Assembly (NCBI RefSeq): GCF_016756535.1
Contig: NZ_AP023247.1
Location: 4,340,501 to 4,404,500, forward strand
From: Mesorhizobium sp. 131-2-1
Lineage (GTDB): Bacteria; Pseudomonadota; Alphaproteobacteria; Rhizobiales; Rhizobiaceae
Direction of reading: 5' to 3'
Length of the DNA: 64,000 bases
Shown: positions 46,521-55,226 of the stretch, in pieces
Position numbering within the stretch: the stretch's first letter is position 1
How the letters are laid out: every line of letters starts with the position of its first letter
Position numbers and translations under genes: made by a program
The notes under the pieces: model-generated
Databases searched by the model: none
The model's input: the letters and a program-made list of their open reading frames with translations, nothing else
What the model was told of the DNA's origin: nothing

Positions 46521-47530
46521 GCCGGCCTCGTGTGGGGCGGTTTCGCGCAGGATGCGCGCGTCTGCAGCCTTGCCTGGAGCCGCACGGCGCGGGGTGCGGC
46601 GTCGCTGGACGCGATGCGTTCGCTGAGCAGCGCCGCCGCCTGGCGGCCGATCTCGGTGCAGGGCTGCTCGACCAGCGTCAGCCTGGGCTCGAAACAGTCG
46701 GCCCATTCGAAATCGTCGAAGCCAACCAGCGACACGTCGCCGGGGATCGAAAGACCCTTCTCGCGGATGGCGCGGACTGCTCCGATCGTCGTCATGTTGT
46801 TGCCGGTAACCAGTGCGGTGGGTGGCGAGGGCAGCGACAGGATCGCATACGCAGATGCCGTGGCGCTCGCCGTGTCGACATTCTCCGGCGAGACATAGTG
46901 CGGCAGGCACTCAAGTCCATTGGCGGCGAGCGAGGCGCGGAACGCCTCGATGCGCTCGCGCGTGGTAGCCAGCCCCGGCTGGCCGGCGATGTAGCCGATT
47001 CGCTGGTGGCCGAAGGAGGCGACGTGGTCGATGAGGGCATGCATCGCCGTATCGTTCTCGACGCCGACCTGGTCGAAGCGGTCGTCGGCGAAGCGGTCGA
47101 TCAGCACGCAGGGCAGCTTCTTCTCGGCCAGATAATCGATGGCGCGCTCCGGCGAGCCCGACGGCGCCAGGATGACGCCGTCGACGCGACGCTGGTGGAA
47201 GGCGCGCACCACCTGAAGCTCGCGATCCGGGTCTTCCTGCGTGTCGGAGAGGAACACCATCAGCCCGAGCCGGGCGCATTCGGCCTCGACCGCGCAGATG
47301 ATGTCGGTGAAGTAGGGATTTGAGATCGCCGAGATGGCGAGCCCGACGCTCCGGGTCGAGGCGACCTTCAGAGAGCGCGCAAGCTCGTTGGGCTGGTAGC
47401 CCATGGCGGCGATGGCGTCGTTGATCAGCTTCGCCTTCTCGGGCGAGACGAAGCGGGTGCCGTTGACGACGTGTGAGACGGTCGAAACCGAGACGCCGAC
47501 GCGGCGCGCGACCTCAGCCATTGTCGGCAT
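46517..47530 (-). CDS. LacI family transcriptional regulator
   Basis: A 337-residue repressor. The N-terminal HTH and hinge helix are seen in [20 protein letters not shown] and [20 protein letters not shown]; the effector domain is periplasmic-binding-protein-like ([20 protein letters not shown]). It heads the sugar-transport operon and overlaps the ATPase gene by four bases, so it most likely autoregulates the whole operon through the palindrome at 47609-47625. Confidence 0.92.
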   Translation of the reverse strand: MPTMAEVARRVGVSVSTVSHVVNGTRFVSPEKAKLINDAIAAMGYQPNELARSLKVASTRSVGLAISAISNPYFTDIICAVEAECARLGLMVFLSDTQEDPDRELQVVRAFHQRRVDGVILAPSGSPERAIDYLAEKKLPCVLIDRFADDRFDQVGVENDTAMHALIDHVASFGHQRIGYIAGQPGLATTRERIEAFRASLAANGLECLPHYVSPENVDTASATASAYAILSLPSPPTALVTGNNMTTIGAVRAIREKGLSIPGDVSLVGFDDFEWADCFEPRLTLVEQPCTEIGRQAAALLSERIASSDAAPRAVRLQARLQTRASCAKPPHTRPA

Positions 47531-47608
47531 GCGTATGGAGTACCGGCAAGCGCTCCTCCCTGTGTTTCCCGTCCGCTCTTCGGCGAATTTGGTGAGACAA
47601 TAGAGTCA

Positions 47609-47625
47609 TCGAAACGTTTGCGCAA
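47609..47625. promoter_or_regulatory. Candidate LacI-family operator
   Basis: A palindromic core AAACGTTT (47612-47619), typical of LacI-family operators, lies about 80 bases upstream of the lacI-type gene. A second palindrome (AATCGATT) follows immediately. The 148-bp spacer to the convergent-side permease end otherwise holds nothing. Confidence 0.55.
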
Positions 47626-47678
47626 TCGATTCGACAAAAGCCTCCGACAAATTTTGCCGCGGGCTGAAAACTTGGAGA

Positions 47679-48905
47679 TCAGGAGGTGAAAGCCAACCAG
47701 GCCGTGCCGGCGGCGAGCGTGACCAGCGTCAGCGGCAGGCCGACCTTGAAAAAGGCGGAGAAGGAAAGCTCCTTGCCGGCAGCCTTGGCCTGCTCGGCGA
47801 CGATGAGGTTGGCAACGGAGCCGAGCAGCGTGAAATTGCCGGCCAGCGTCGAACTCATCGCCACCACCAGCCAGGCGCGCTCGGGGTTTTCCAGGCCAGG
47901 GATGAACGGCCTCAGCGCCAGCACCGCCGGCACGTTGCTCATGATATTGGATAACACGGCGGTGAAGCCGGACAGCCGCCAGACATCGTCGAGCCCGATA
48001 TTCTTCGCCCAGGCGATCATGTCCGGCGTGAGCAGCGTGCGCTCGGCCCCGGCCACGACAACGAACAGGCCGGCGAACATGAACAGCAGCGGGCCGTCGA
48101 TCTCGCGATAGATGCGATGCGGCTTGATCGCGCGGGTGACCAGCAGGAAGGCGCCGGCGATCAGCGCCGCCTTGGCGACGGGGATGCCGGCGAAGAAGGC
48201 GACCGCCAGCACGACGCAGACGACAACTGCCTTCAGCACCTGACCCGGCAGCATGCGTCCCCGATAGACCTCGGGGCTGAGCTCCACGTCGCGAGAGAAT
48301 TCGGCACGGTAGACGATGCGTATGATGACGATGACGGCGGCGAGCCCGAACAGCGCAACCGGCGCGAGCGCGGCCGAAAAGGCCGGATAGGAAATGCCGG
48401 ACAAGGCGCCGATCACCATGTTCTGCGGGTTGCCGGTGATGGTGGCAACACTGCCGCAGTTGGAGGCGGTGCAGGTGGCGATGAGGTAGGGAACCGGGTT
48501 ACGGTTGATGACGCGGGTGACATGGACGACGATCGGCGCCATCACCAGGCAGATTGCGTCGTTGACCAGGAAGGCCGAGAGCACGCCGGTCAGAAGCGTC
48601 ACCATCACAAGAAGCATGAAGGGGGCATGCGCGTGCTCGATGGCGTAGCCGCCAAGTGCGCGGAAGGCACCCGACACCTTCAGATGCGCGACGACAATCA
48701 TCATGCCGAGCAGCAGCGTGATGGTGTCGAAATTAATAGCGCGGTAGGCATCGTCCATGCTGATCGCGCCGACGGCGATCATGGCCGCGCCGCCAAGCAG
48801 CGCAATGCCGGCACGGTCGAGACGCAGGCCAGGAAAACGGCCGACGGCGACCCCGGCATAGGTCAGGATGAGGATCAGAAGCGCCGCCGCTCCAGTCCAT
48901 GTCAT
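47679..48905 (-). CDS. SLC13/ArsB-type anion permease
   Basis: A 408-residue integral membrane protein with about eleven hydrophobic segments. The re-entrant repeat signatures VLSAFLVNDAICLVMAPIVV and CTASNCGSVATITGNPQNMV, repeated as VLSNIMSNVPAVLALRPFI and STLAGNFTLLGSVANLIV, are the ArsB/CitMHS ion-transporter pattern (GNPQNM motif). Substrate may be an inorganic anion, a dicarboxylate or a sodium/proton exchange partner; not predictable. Solitary gene. Confidence 0.87.
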   Translation of the reverse strand: MTWTGAAALLILILTYAGVAVGRFPGLRLDRAGIALLGGAAMIAVGAISMDDAYRAINFDTITLLLGMMIVVAHLKVSGAFRALGGYAIEHAHAPFMLLVMVTLLTGVLSAFLVNDAICLVMAPIVVHVTRVINRNPVPYLIATCTASNCGSVATITGNPQNMVIGALSGISYPAFSAALAPVALFGLAAVIVIIRIVYRAEFSRDVELSPEVYRGRMLPGQVLKAVVVCVVLAVAFFAGIPVAKAALIAGAFLLVTRAIKPHRIYREIDGPLLFMFAGLFVVVAGAERTLLTPDMIAWAKNIGLDDVWRLSGFTAVLSNIMSNVPAVLALRPFIPGLENPERAWLVVAMSSTLAGNFTLLGSVANLIVAEQAKAAGKELSFSAFFKVGLPLTLVTLAAGTAWLAFTS

Positions 48906-49072
48906 TGGTGGAAAGTCTCGTTCAAGGTCGATCGGTTCCCGCCCCGGCGAATCTGCCGGTTAGCAACGTTTAGCAAGTGCGCGGCAAAGCGAAAGCGCCG
49001 GAAGCGATCCCGGGCAACTTTGGTCAGCCGCGCCGCGACGCCAACGATCTCGCGCGGCCGGGCCTGTTTTGA

Positions 49073-49306
49073 TCAGCCTTCGGCCGCAGCTTCGTCGCTC
49101 CCAGGACCCAGAACCCCGAAATCCTGCGACTTGGCCCCTTGCTCCGCCGTCAGGAACCCGTCAGATAACAGGCCGCGCCGCAGCAACTCCCGCACGGCGG
49201 CGGACCGGCTTGGCATGCGCTTTTCGAAGCGCCAGTTTTCCAGCGCGGCCAATTCGCTGGTGGTCAGCATGATCTGCAACCGCTCGGGCCTTTCCAGTTC
49301 GGCCAT
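49073..49306 (-). CDS. Ribbon-helix-helix-like small protein
   Basis: A 77-residue protein. RLQIMLTTSELAALENWRFE followed by KRMPSRSAAVRELLRRGLLS has the beta strand plus two helices of RHH/CopG DNA-binding proteins. The Gly/Ala-rich tail has no structure. GGCGGAGG precedes the ATG at 49306. No toxin gene is adjacent, so an antitoxin role is unsupported; autoregulation is likely. Family assignment moderate. Confidence 0.7.
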   Translation of the reverse strand: MAELERPERLQIMLTTSELAALENWRFEKRMPSRSAAVRELLRRGLLSDGFLTAEQGAKSQDFGVLGPGSDEAAAEG

Positions 49307-49541
49307 CCTCGCCTCCGCCCTCAGACCAGAATACATCGAGTTAGTATGTGGCTCACTATCAGTAGAATTAGAATTCACTGCATTTGGCGTCAAGAGGGAC
49401 CGATGGGTGATCGACGTGTAAGACCAACGATGAGGACAAGGCGTCGATCAAGCAATCGGCAGACTATACTAACTAATTGATTTTATTTGAATATTCTGAA
49501 CATTTCGCTTGCCATGGGGAGGCACGCGATGCATCGTGACC

Positions 49542-49847
49542 ATGAGGGACGAACCTGCTCCCGAAAGGCTGTTTTCCATGTTCCGGACATTTTCGAGCCG
49601 ACTGAGGGAGGATCTCAATTCCCAGGTCCTTGCCGCCCTGCAAGGCAAGGGCGTGGTCCATGTCACCGCCGTGGCCGAGGACGTGCGCCTGCGGAACCTC
49701 GACGAGAACGTCGCGCGCGAGGATATTGAGTACCTCGTTGTTCAAACGGCCGAACTTTACGGGGCAGCCATGGAGTTCGATTGCTTGACAATTGCCGAGA
49801 TCATTGAAGTTCCTTGTCCAGCAACGCCGGCTTCCGAACAAGGATAG
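49542..49847 (+). CDS. Hypothetical protein
   Basis: A 101-residue protein (or 89 from ATG 49578) without a recognised family: MFRTFSSRLREDLNSQVLAA and VHVTAVAEDVRLRNLDENVA are its main blocks, with an amphipathic alpha/beta pattern. The start is uncertain; neither ATG has a strong ribosome site, and 49578 follows GAAAGG at a long distance. It sits alone between the RHH-like gene and the HWE kinase in the accessory region. Confidence 0.55.
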   Translation: MRDEPAPERLFSMFRTFSSRLREDLNSQVLAALQGKGVVHVTAVAEDVRLRNLDENVAREDIEYLVVQTAELYGAAMEFDCLTIAEIIEVPCPATPASEQG

Positions 49848-49882
49848 GACCTCAGCGCGCATTTTCGACCGCACCACAGCGG

Positions 49883-51277
49883 TCAATCCATATCGTCGGG
49901 AGAGTTCTTCACGTATCGCAACGGCGCTTCGAGCGTCCAGCTTGCACCGTGCTCGCCGAACTCCAGCAGTCCGGTGCCGCCCAGCGCCTGCGGCGCGATC
50001 CGTTTCAGCACAATCGATCCGAACCCGCGGCGTGTCTCGCCATCCAGGGGCGGTCCATCGCGCTCGCTCCAGACAAGCCCGAAGATTTCCTCACCATTGG
50101 CGGCGGCGGTCACGGCCCATTCGACGTCGACCTGGCCGCCCGGGTGGGACAGAACGCCGTATTTTGCCGAATTGGTGGCCAGTTCATGGAAGGCGATGCC
50201 GAGATATTGGACGGCGTTCGGCTTGAGCATGATCACCGGTCCCTGTGCGGACACGCGCGACTGGGCCGCAAAGGCCCTTACCTGCGCCTCGACCAGCTCG
50301 GCGACGGTCGCTCCACGCCACTCCGCGTTGACCAGGAGATCGTGCGATTCCGAAAGCGCCAGGATGCGTTCGCGCACCCTTTCCAGGAAAACCGCCGGGG
50401 TGCTCGCCTGCTTGCTGGTCTCGCGGATCATCGAAATGATCACCGAGTACTGGTTCTTCACGCGATGGTTGACCTCGCGCATCAGCAGGCGGATGCGCCG
50501 CTCGCTCTCCTTGTGGGAGCTGATGTCGCGCGCGATCTTGGAAGCACCGACAATCCTGCCGATGCCGTCACGGATCGGCGAGACGGTCAGCGAAACCGGA
50601 ATACGCGAACCGTCCTTGCGCTGGCGCACCGTCTCGTAGGACGGCACGCGCTCGCCGGCGCGTATGCGGCTGATGATCGAAGTCTCCTCGTCCAGATGGT
50701 CGATCGGAATAAGCATCGTCACCGGCCGGCCGATCGCCTCCGCGGGCGTGTAGCCGAAGAGGCGCTCAGCCGCGTCGTTCCAGCTGGTGATGATGCCGTT
50801 TATGTCCTTTGAGACGATCGCATCCATCGACGAATCGACAATGGCGGCAAGCCGTGTGCGAGCCTCGTCCGCCATCGTCTGCGTGCGCAGGTCCAGCAAG
50901 GTGTTGATCGCGCCGACCAGATCGCCGGCGGCATCGCGAAGCAGGACGGGGTGCGCACTGAACGGGATGAGTTCTCCGTTCGGCCGCTCGGCTATCGCCC
51001 GCCCCCAGCAGACGTCCTTTTCCTGGCGCAAGGCTATGGCCATCGGGCATTCGTCATGCGCCATGATGCGGCCGTCGAGATGACGCAGTTTCCACGAGCC
51101 GCACCATCGATCCTCGTTGATGACGGGACGATGGCCCCAAAGCTCGGCCGCGGCTTCGTTGAAGAAGGAGATGCGGCCCTCTCTGTCTGTGGTGTAGACG
51201 GCAACCGGCAACGCCTGCATCATGTCGACGGTCTGGGCGCCGGGAAGCCCGATACCCTCATGTTGAATGGTATCCAC
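49883..51277 (-). CDS. PAS-domain sensor histidine kinase, HWE/HisKA_2 family
   Basis: A 464-residue cytosolic kinase without membrane segments. Two PAS domains: residues ~18-140 (MMQALPVAVYTTDREGRISF) and ~145-265 (AIVDSSMDAIVSKDINGIIT). The H-box REVNHRVKNQYSVIISMIRE and the ATPase N-box FHELATNSAKYGVL mark the HWE/HisKA_2 family. Such kinases often feed PhyR in the general stress response or sense light or redox through PAS. There is no response regulator gene adjacent. A weak EcfG-like element (GGAAC-N16-CATT, 51319-51343 on the minus strand) lies upstream. Confidence 0.9.
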   Translation of the reverse strand: MDTIQHEGIGLPGAQTVDMMQALPVAVYTTDREGRISFFNEAAAELWGHRPVINEDRWCGSWKLRHLDGRIMAHDECPMAIALRQEKDVCWGRAIAERPNGELIPFSAHPVLLRDAAGDLVGAINTLLDLRTQTMADEARTRLAAIVDSSMDAIVSKDINGIITSWNDAAERLFGYTPAEAIGRPVTMLIPIDHLDEETSIISRIRAGERVPSYETVRQRKDGSRIPVSLTVSPIRDGIGRIVGASKIARDISSHKESERRIRLLMREVNHRVKNQYSVIISMIRETSKQASTPAVFLERVRERILALSESHDLLVNAEWRGATVAELVEAQVRAFAAQSRVSAQGPVIMLKPNAVQYLGIAFHELATNSAKYGVLSHPGGQVDVEWAVTAAANGEEIFGLVWSERDGPPLDGETRRGFGSIVLKRIAPQALGGTGLLEFGEHGASWTLEAPLRYVKNSPDDMD

Positions 51278-51398
51278 CGCCCATCGCCTTTCGATGCTCG
51301 CGGATTGTCACAAAAGAGAATGCGCGTGACGGGTTTCGGTTCCGCGAAGCGGCGCCGGCCCGCCAGCGCATTCCAATTCCCGGCTGCTTTTCCGGTGA

Positions 51399-51424
51399 GG
51401 AACCGATCTGGCCGCAGTGACGTT
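51399..51424 (+). promoter_or_regulatory. EcfG-type promoter for the small membrane protein
   Basis: GGAAC (51399-51403), 17 bases, CGTT (51421-51424): exact match to the consensus of the alphaproteobacterial general stress sigma factor EcfG/RpoE2. It lies 39 bases upstream of the start codon at 51463. Confidence 0.75.
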
Positions 51425-51462
51425 TCCCATCGTACCCGAAACAAGGACCTGGGAGAGAGGAC

Positions 51463-51630
51463 GTGGCTTCATCGGCGCTCATCGGCATCCTGATCACCTT
51501 CCTGGTGATCATCCTCGTACTCTACCTGGTCCAGCGGCTGCCGTTGGACGGCCGGACGAGACAGATCGCGCAGATCGTCGTCATCATCATCGGCATCATT
51601 TCGCTGTTGAAGTATCTGGCTGTGTTCTAG
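51463..51630 (+). CDS. Small membrane protein, Thivi_2564-like
   Basis: A 55-residue protein from GTG 51463 with GGGAGAGAGG two bases ahead. It has two hydrophobic helices: the N-terminal IGILITFLVIILVLYLVQRL and the C-terminal IVVIIIGIISLLKYLAVF, joined by the conserved LPLDGRTRQIAQ. The same layout is found in the short Thivi_2564 family membrane proteins of proteobacteria (recalled, not searched). Function unknown. The EcfG promoter upstream indicates general-stress expression. Confidence 0.78.
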   Translation: MASSALIGILITFLVIILVLYLVQRLPLDGRTRQIAQIVVIIIGIISLLKYLAVF

Positions 51631-51664
51631 TCTTTGAGGAGGATTATCCAACCGAGGCTCCACA

Positions 51665-51958
51665 ATGAAAGCCCGTTCGATCGCATGGATTGCCGGCGCG
51701 ATGGTTTTTGCCGTCACGGCCACCGCTGATGCCCGCCCCGACACGCGCACCATGAGCTGCGAACAGGTACGGTCCCTGATCCAGGGCCATCGTGCGGCCG
51801 TGCTGACCACTGGCCAGAACACCTACGACCGCTATGTGCGTCCATTCGGCAATGAATGCGACTGGCCGGATGTGCCGACCGCCGCCTCCGTTCCGACACG
51901 CGACGGCCAATGCCGCGTCTATCGGTGCGGAGAGCCGGTTTTCGATTTCCCCCGCTGA
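51665..51958 (+). CDS. Hypothetical exported protein with four cysteines
   Basis: A 97-residue protein with a clear signal peptide (ARSIAWIAGAMVFAVTATAD). The mature part has four cysteines (TMSCEQVRSL, NECDWPD, GQCRVYRCGEPV), consistent with two disulfides in the periplasm. YDRYVRPFGNEC is a recognisable block of a small rhizobial family without known function. GAGGAGG lies ahead of the start. It follows the small membrane protein on the same strand and may share its stress promoter. Confidence 0.75.
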   Translation: MKARSIAWIAGAMVFAVTATADARPDTRTMSCEQVRSLIQGHRAAVLTTGQNTYDRYVRPFGNECDWPDVPTAASVPTRDGQCRVYRCGEPVFDFPR

Positions 51959-52083
51959 CGCAGGCCGCCCCTCCCCTCACGAGGCGTGGAACCGTTTGCC
52001 CCTGGTGCGAATTGATTCGCGGTAGACATTCCGGCGATGTTCGGCCAGCTCAGCCAGAGCGGCTCGTATGAGGAGGAACAGCC

Positions 52084-52542
52084 ATGTCCAGCGATATCAG
52101 GCGCAGCGGCAGCTGCCTGTGCGGCGGCGTCCAGTTTTCGGTCACCGGCGAGCCGCTTCGGGTCGGGCTTTGCCATTGCAAGGATTGCCGCAAGACCAGC
52201 GGATCGGCCTATCAGGCCTTCGCTATCTGGCCGCTCGAGGCTTTCGAGACGGCCGGTATCGTCAGCACCTATGGCGGCAGGAGCTTCTGCCCGACCTGCG
52301 GTGGCCGCGTCACATCGGTCGGCGAAGAGGAGGTTGAAGTGATGCTTGGCAGCCTTGATGTGGCGCCGACGGAGCTTGAACCCACATACGAGCTGTGGAC
52401 GGTGCGCCGCGAGCACTGGCTGCAGCCCTTGCCCAGTGCCCGGCAGTTCGGACACGACCGGGCCGATGGTGAGGCGATGGACGAAGGCGAAGCAAGCATC
52501 GCCGCCGATGGCGACGGGGAGGCGGCGCGCAGTGCGGCTTGA
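52084..52542 (+). CDS. GFA family (glutathione-dependent formaldehyde-activating) protein
   Basis: A 152-residue Mss4-fold protein. Zinc ligands are visible: GSCLCGGVQF, LCHCKDCRKTSGSAY and FCPTCGGRV. The family includes Gfa, which catalyses formation of S-hydroxymethylglutathione, but most members have other or unknown roles. The acidic C-terminal 40 residues (GEAMDEGEASIAADGDGEA) are unusual. GAGGAACAGCC precedes the ATG. Confidence 0.85.
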   Translation: MSSDIRRSGSCLCGGVQFSVTGEPLRVGLCHCKDCRKTSGSAYQAFAIWPLEAFETAGIVSTYGGRSFCPTCGGRVTSVGEEEVEVMLGSLDVAPTELEPTYELWTVRREHWLQPLPSARQFGHDRADGEAMDEGEASIAADGDGEAARSAA

Positions 52543-53022
52543 GCCAGCAACAGCCTCCAACCAAGAGGGCAAGCCGACTGCATTTTGCAACCGACGGTCG
52601 GTTTGCCGCAGGTACCATGCTCAGTTAAGATTCGACTTGCGGTGGACCTTCTGGAAACCGCTTTGGCCGGCGCGGCTCAGGCAACGCTCCCAACATAGCC
52701 GCGTCGGCCTTGCAGAGTCGAAGAACGCGCGGCGTGTTCTTCCGGGCAGAGCGCTACAACCTTTGATATTGTTTTACGACTCACGAAGCCTAATTATCTA
52801 GTGAAGTACCAAGTTATGGTTGGGCTGCCAGCGCCATACATTCTTTCGATGAAAGAAAATTCTCTCAAAGTTATATTTTTCACTGCGTCAACTACGCTGT
52901 CCAAGTAGCAGACAAGCTGACGCGGGGCGATCCTTGAGGAGTCTTGTACAAAAGGCCACCTTGTTTCTTTTCGTTCATGTCACATACTGTTGCGAATCTT
53001 GAAACCGAACGGGGCGGTTTTC
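52543..53022. other. AT-richer intergenic region before the PAS gene
   Basis: 480 bp with clearly lower GC than the surroundings between about 52745 and 52985. No gene or clear hairpin is visible. It probably holds the promoter of the PAS gene; composition suggests foreign or rearranged DNA. Confidence 0.5.
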
Positions 53023-53568
53023 ATGACGGCGGCAGCTGAAGGGGGGCGCAGAGTTCACCTGCAATACCCCCCAATAGACGGGTTCTGGACCTGGGACATC
53101 AAGCGGAACCGTGTCTACGGTGACGCCAACCTCTCCGACTATTTCGGGCTCACGCTCGAGGAATTCTCCCATGGCGCGCCTCTCGAGAGATGCATGGAAA
53201 GCATCGAGGCCGATGATCGGCTGAGGGTCCATGTAGCGATCCGCCGGGCGGTGGAGCGCCGATCGAGTTTCCGGGAGGTATGCAAGGTCCGCTCGGAAAA
53301 GATGGGGCTACGCAAGATCCTGGCCGTCGGCCAGTGCTATGTCGACAACCTTGGGGAGGCAGCGCTCTATCCCGGCTGGTTCGTCGACCTGACGCAAGAG
53401 GAGGATACAGAGGCGGCCTCCCTGCGGGAAATCCACCTCCATATCAAGCAGGCCAAGGAAATCTCGCAGTCGATCGGACACAACCTGCTCTTCTACCTGC
53501 TGGATAATGCCCAGGAAGAGGTGCAACTGCGTCTTGGCGGCGGATCGAGGAGGCGCAAATCGTCTTAG
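53023..53568 (+). CDS. PAS domain-containing protein
   Basis: A 181-residue protein with a single PAS fold: IDGFWTWDIKRNRVYGDANL, SDYFGLTLEEFSHGAPLERC and REVCKVRSEKMGLRKILAVG, then YPGWFVDLTQEEDTEAASLR. The C-terminal 40 residues form an amphipathic helix (EIHLHIKQAKEISQSIGHNL) but no kinase or output domain. The ATG at 53023 has GGGGCGG in front; a TTG at 52990 would extend it. Such stand-alone PAS proteins may feed HWE kinases like the one at 49.9-51.3 kb (inference). Confidence 0.8.
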   Translation: MTAAAEGGRRVHLQYPPIDGFWTWDIKRNRVYGDANLSDYFGLTLEEFSHGAPLERCMESIEADDRLRVHVAIRRAVERRSSFREVCKVRSEKMGLRKILAVGQCYVDNLGEAALYPGWFVDLTQEEDTEAASLREIHLHIKQAKEISQSIGHNLLFYLLDNAQEEVQLRLGGGSRRRKSS

Positions 53569-53576
53569 CGCGCACC

Positions 53577-53846
53577 CTAGCTTCTGGGCGGGATCTTGCC
53601 GTGCTTGCTGACTTCAGCCGTCACCATGCGCGCGAAATGGGACTGCGGCGAACGACGCTCAAGCAGGCGGGCGCGTTCGAGCGCCGTATCGCCATAGAAT
53701 TCGACCAGCACCGCGGCCGCCGTGGCCGCGTCGGCCTTCAGCCTGCCGACGTCGGCCTGTTCGCTGTGGCTCGAGGGGCCGTTCCTGGCGATCACATCCA
53801 GCATGGCTTGCAACTTGTCAGGAGTGCTGCCCTCGTCTTCGTGCAT
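53577..53846 (-). CDS. Hypothetical protein
   Basis: An 89-residue acidic protein (MHEDEGSTPDKLQAMLDVIA, ADAATAAAVLVEFYGDTALE), mostly helical and without a known domain. Start at ATG 53846 by protein character; the ORF could extend to 53927. Convergent with the PAS gene, nine bases apart. I do not recognise it. Confidence 0.5.
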   Translation of the reverse strand: MHEDEGSTPDKLQAMLDVIARNGPSSHSEQADVGRLKADAATAAAVLVEFYGDTALERARLLERRSPQSHFARMVTAEVSKHGKIPPRS

Positions 53847-54014
53847 CGTCGCGGTCCGATTGGTCGCGCAAAATATCGACATTTCCGAAGAATGTCCAAC
53901 AGCTTCGTTGATCGGGCGTCGATACAACCAAGCACAGCTTCACCGCGAGTCACTCCAAAATCTTGATGCAAGCAACAGTCAGCCACACTTCCCACGCAGA
54001 TATTGGGGGCACCG

Positions 54015-54209
54015 ATGGACCAGCCGAGCAAAATGGAAAACCTGCAGTTCGCGCAGGGGATCTTGAGGGAACTGCGCCAGAAAGCTGAAGCCGATGGCGA
54101 GAAGCTTCTGACCTATCTGATCGATATGGCCTATCTCGAAACCAGCGACCGCATCCGCGCACACTGGATCGGGAGCCATGAGAGCGACGGCCGCCGCGCC
54201 AAGGGCTGA
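54015..54209 (+). CDS. Hypothetical small helical protein
   Basis: A 64-residue protein. MENLQFAQGILRELRQKAEA and DGEKLLTYLIDMAYLETSDR form two amphipathic helices; no signal or membrane segment. The ATG has TGGGGGC six bases ahead. Unknown function. Confidence 0.6.
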   Translation: MDQPSKMENLQFAQGILRELRQKAEADGEKLLTYLIDMAYLETSDRIRAHWIGSHESDGRRAKG

Positions 54210-54356
54210 CGCCTGTCAAAAGTGTGTCGCGGTTCTGGGGCGACGCCATGCATTAGCTTGAAGCGCATCGCCTGAGTTCGTTCGGGCACGACGTGCTTTA
54301 AGTCGGCATGGTACCAAGGCAGCCGCGGCTCGTTGCCTGGACCTGAACCGCAAAAA

Positions 54357-54384
54357 GCCCGCCGTGCCTTTCGGCACGACGGGC
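54357..54384 (-). terminator. Rho-independent terminator downstream of msrA / candidate RNA
   Basis: A 12-bp stem with one mismatch (54357-54368 with 54373-54384, TTTC loop) is followed by five T on the minus strand. It closes the transcription unit that includes msrA or the candidate RNA at 54385-54543. Confidence 0.85.
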
Positions 54385-54543
54385 GAAAACTGGTGGGATC
54401 GGCGGTCCGGGCCGAGTTGTCGATGCAAAGCAAGCCCGCGCCTCTCGCGAGGACGCGGGCCCGGATCGGGATGCCGGCCCCGATCAGGCAGCATACCGTT
54501 GCGCGCTGCCGGAACATGAACTCTTAGCGCATGCTGATGTTCC
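54385..54543 (-). ncRNA. Candidate structured RNA with four hairpins before a terminator
   Basis: Read on the minus strand, hairpins follow one another: GGAACAT/ATGTTCC (54537-54543 with 54511-54517), GGCAGC/GCTGCC (54505-54510 with 54487-54492), GATCGGG/CCCGATC (54479-54485 with 54464-54470) and a compound GCCCGCG/CGCGGGC stem (54454-54460 with 54434-54440) enclosing CCTC/GAGG. About 50 bases later comes the terminator at 54357-54384. No protein frame looks real. No known family was recognised; it could also be the structured 3' UTR of msrA. Confidence 0.4.
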
Positions 54544-54582
54544 AACGCAGGCGCCAAAAATTTGCCAGGCGGCCGATCGGGC

Positions 54583-55101
54583 TTATGAAGCGGCCTTTTC
54601 GCGGACCGGGAGCTTCCAGCCCGGCCTGACGAAATGGCAAGTGTAGCCGTTCGGATATCTGTCCAGATAATCCTGATGCTCGGGTTCGGCCTGCCAGAAG
54701 GGGCCGACCGGCGCGAGCTCGGTGACGACCTTGCCCGGCCACAGGCGTGAGGCATCGACATCGGCGATCGTGTCTTCGGCGATGCGTCTCTGTTCGTCGC
54801 TGGTGTAGTAGATCGCCGAACGATAGCTCATGCCGACATCGTTGCCCTGACGGTTCGTTGTTGTCGGATCGTGGATCTGGAAGAAGAATTCGAGCAGTGT
54901 GCGGTAGCTCAGCCTGGCCGGATCGAAAACGATCTCGATGGCCTCGGCATGAGTGCCGTGGTTGCGGTAGGTGGCGTTCTGCACATCGCCGCCGCTGTAG
55001 CCGACGCGGGTCGAGATGACGCCCGGAAAGCGCCGGATCAGATCCTGCATGCCCCAGAAGCAGCCGCCAGCAAGCACCGCGCGTTCGGTGGAAGTCGCCA
55101 T
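54583..55101 (-). CDS. msrA: Peptide-methionine (S)-S-oxide reductase MsrA
   Basis: A 172-residue MsrA. The catalytic motif GGCFWG is at residues ~12-17 and is followed by [20 protein letters not shown], then [20 protein letters not shown]. It reduces Met-S-sulfoxide using thioredoxin. The start at 55101 has GGGAGGTG in front. The C-terminus [19 protein letters not shown] is conserved. Lone gene in the accessory region; stress induction likely but no promoter recognised. Confidence 0.95.
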   Translation of the reverse strand: MATSTERAVLAGGCFWGMQDLIRRFPGVISTRVGYSGGDVQNATYRNHGTHAEAIEIVFDPARLSYRTLLEFFFQIHDPTTTNRQGNDVGMSYRSAIYYTSDEQRRIAEDTIADVDASRLWPGKVVTELAPVGPFWQAEPEHQDYLDRYPNGYTCHFVRPGWKLPVREKAAS

Positions 55102-55226
55102 GTCACACCTCCCTTGGATTTCTCCATAGATGGGGATTGTGACGCTCTTCGTCCAGCGGCTCAACCCACCGAGGCAGGGTCGCCGATGCCGCAGCAGCGG
55201 TCGGCCCGGAGCTTGTTGGGCAAAAA

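Noticed and set aside
52000..52030. GGAAC box upstream of the GFA gene
   Set aside because: No CGTT or related -10 occurs 16-17 bases downstream.
54385..54543. tmRNA or 6S RNA identity for the hairpin chain
   Set aside because: No tag-peptide frame, no T-arm sequence and no 6S-type central bubble could be made out.
54131..54761. Minus-strand frames across the hairpin region after msrA
   Set aside because: Frames are Arg/Pro-rich and extend into msrA in another phase; the sequence is better explained by successive RNA stems.
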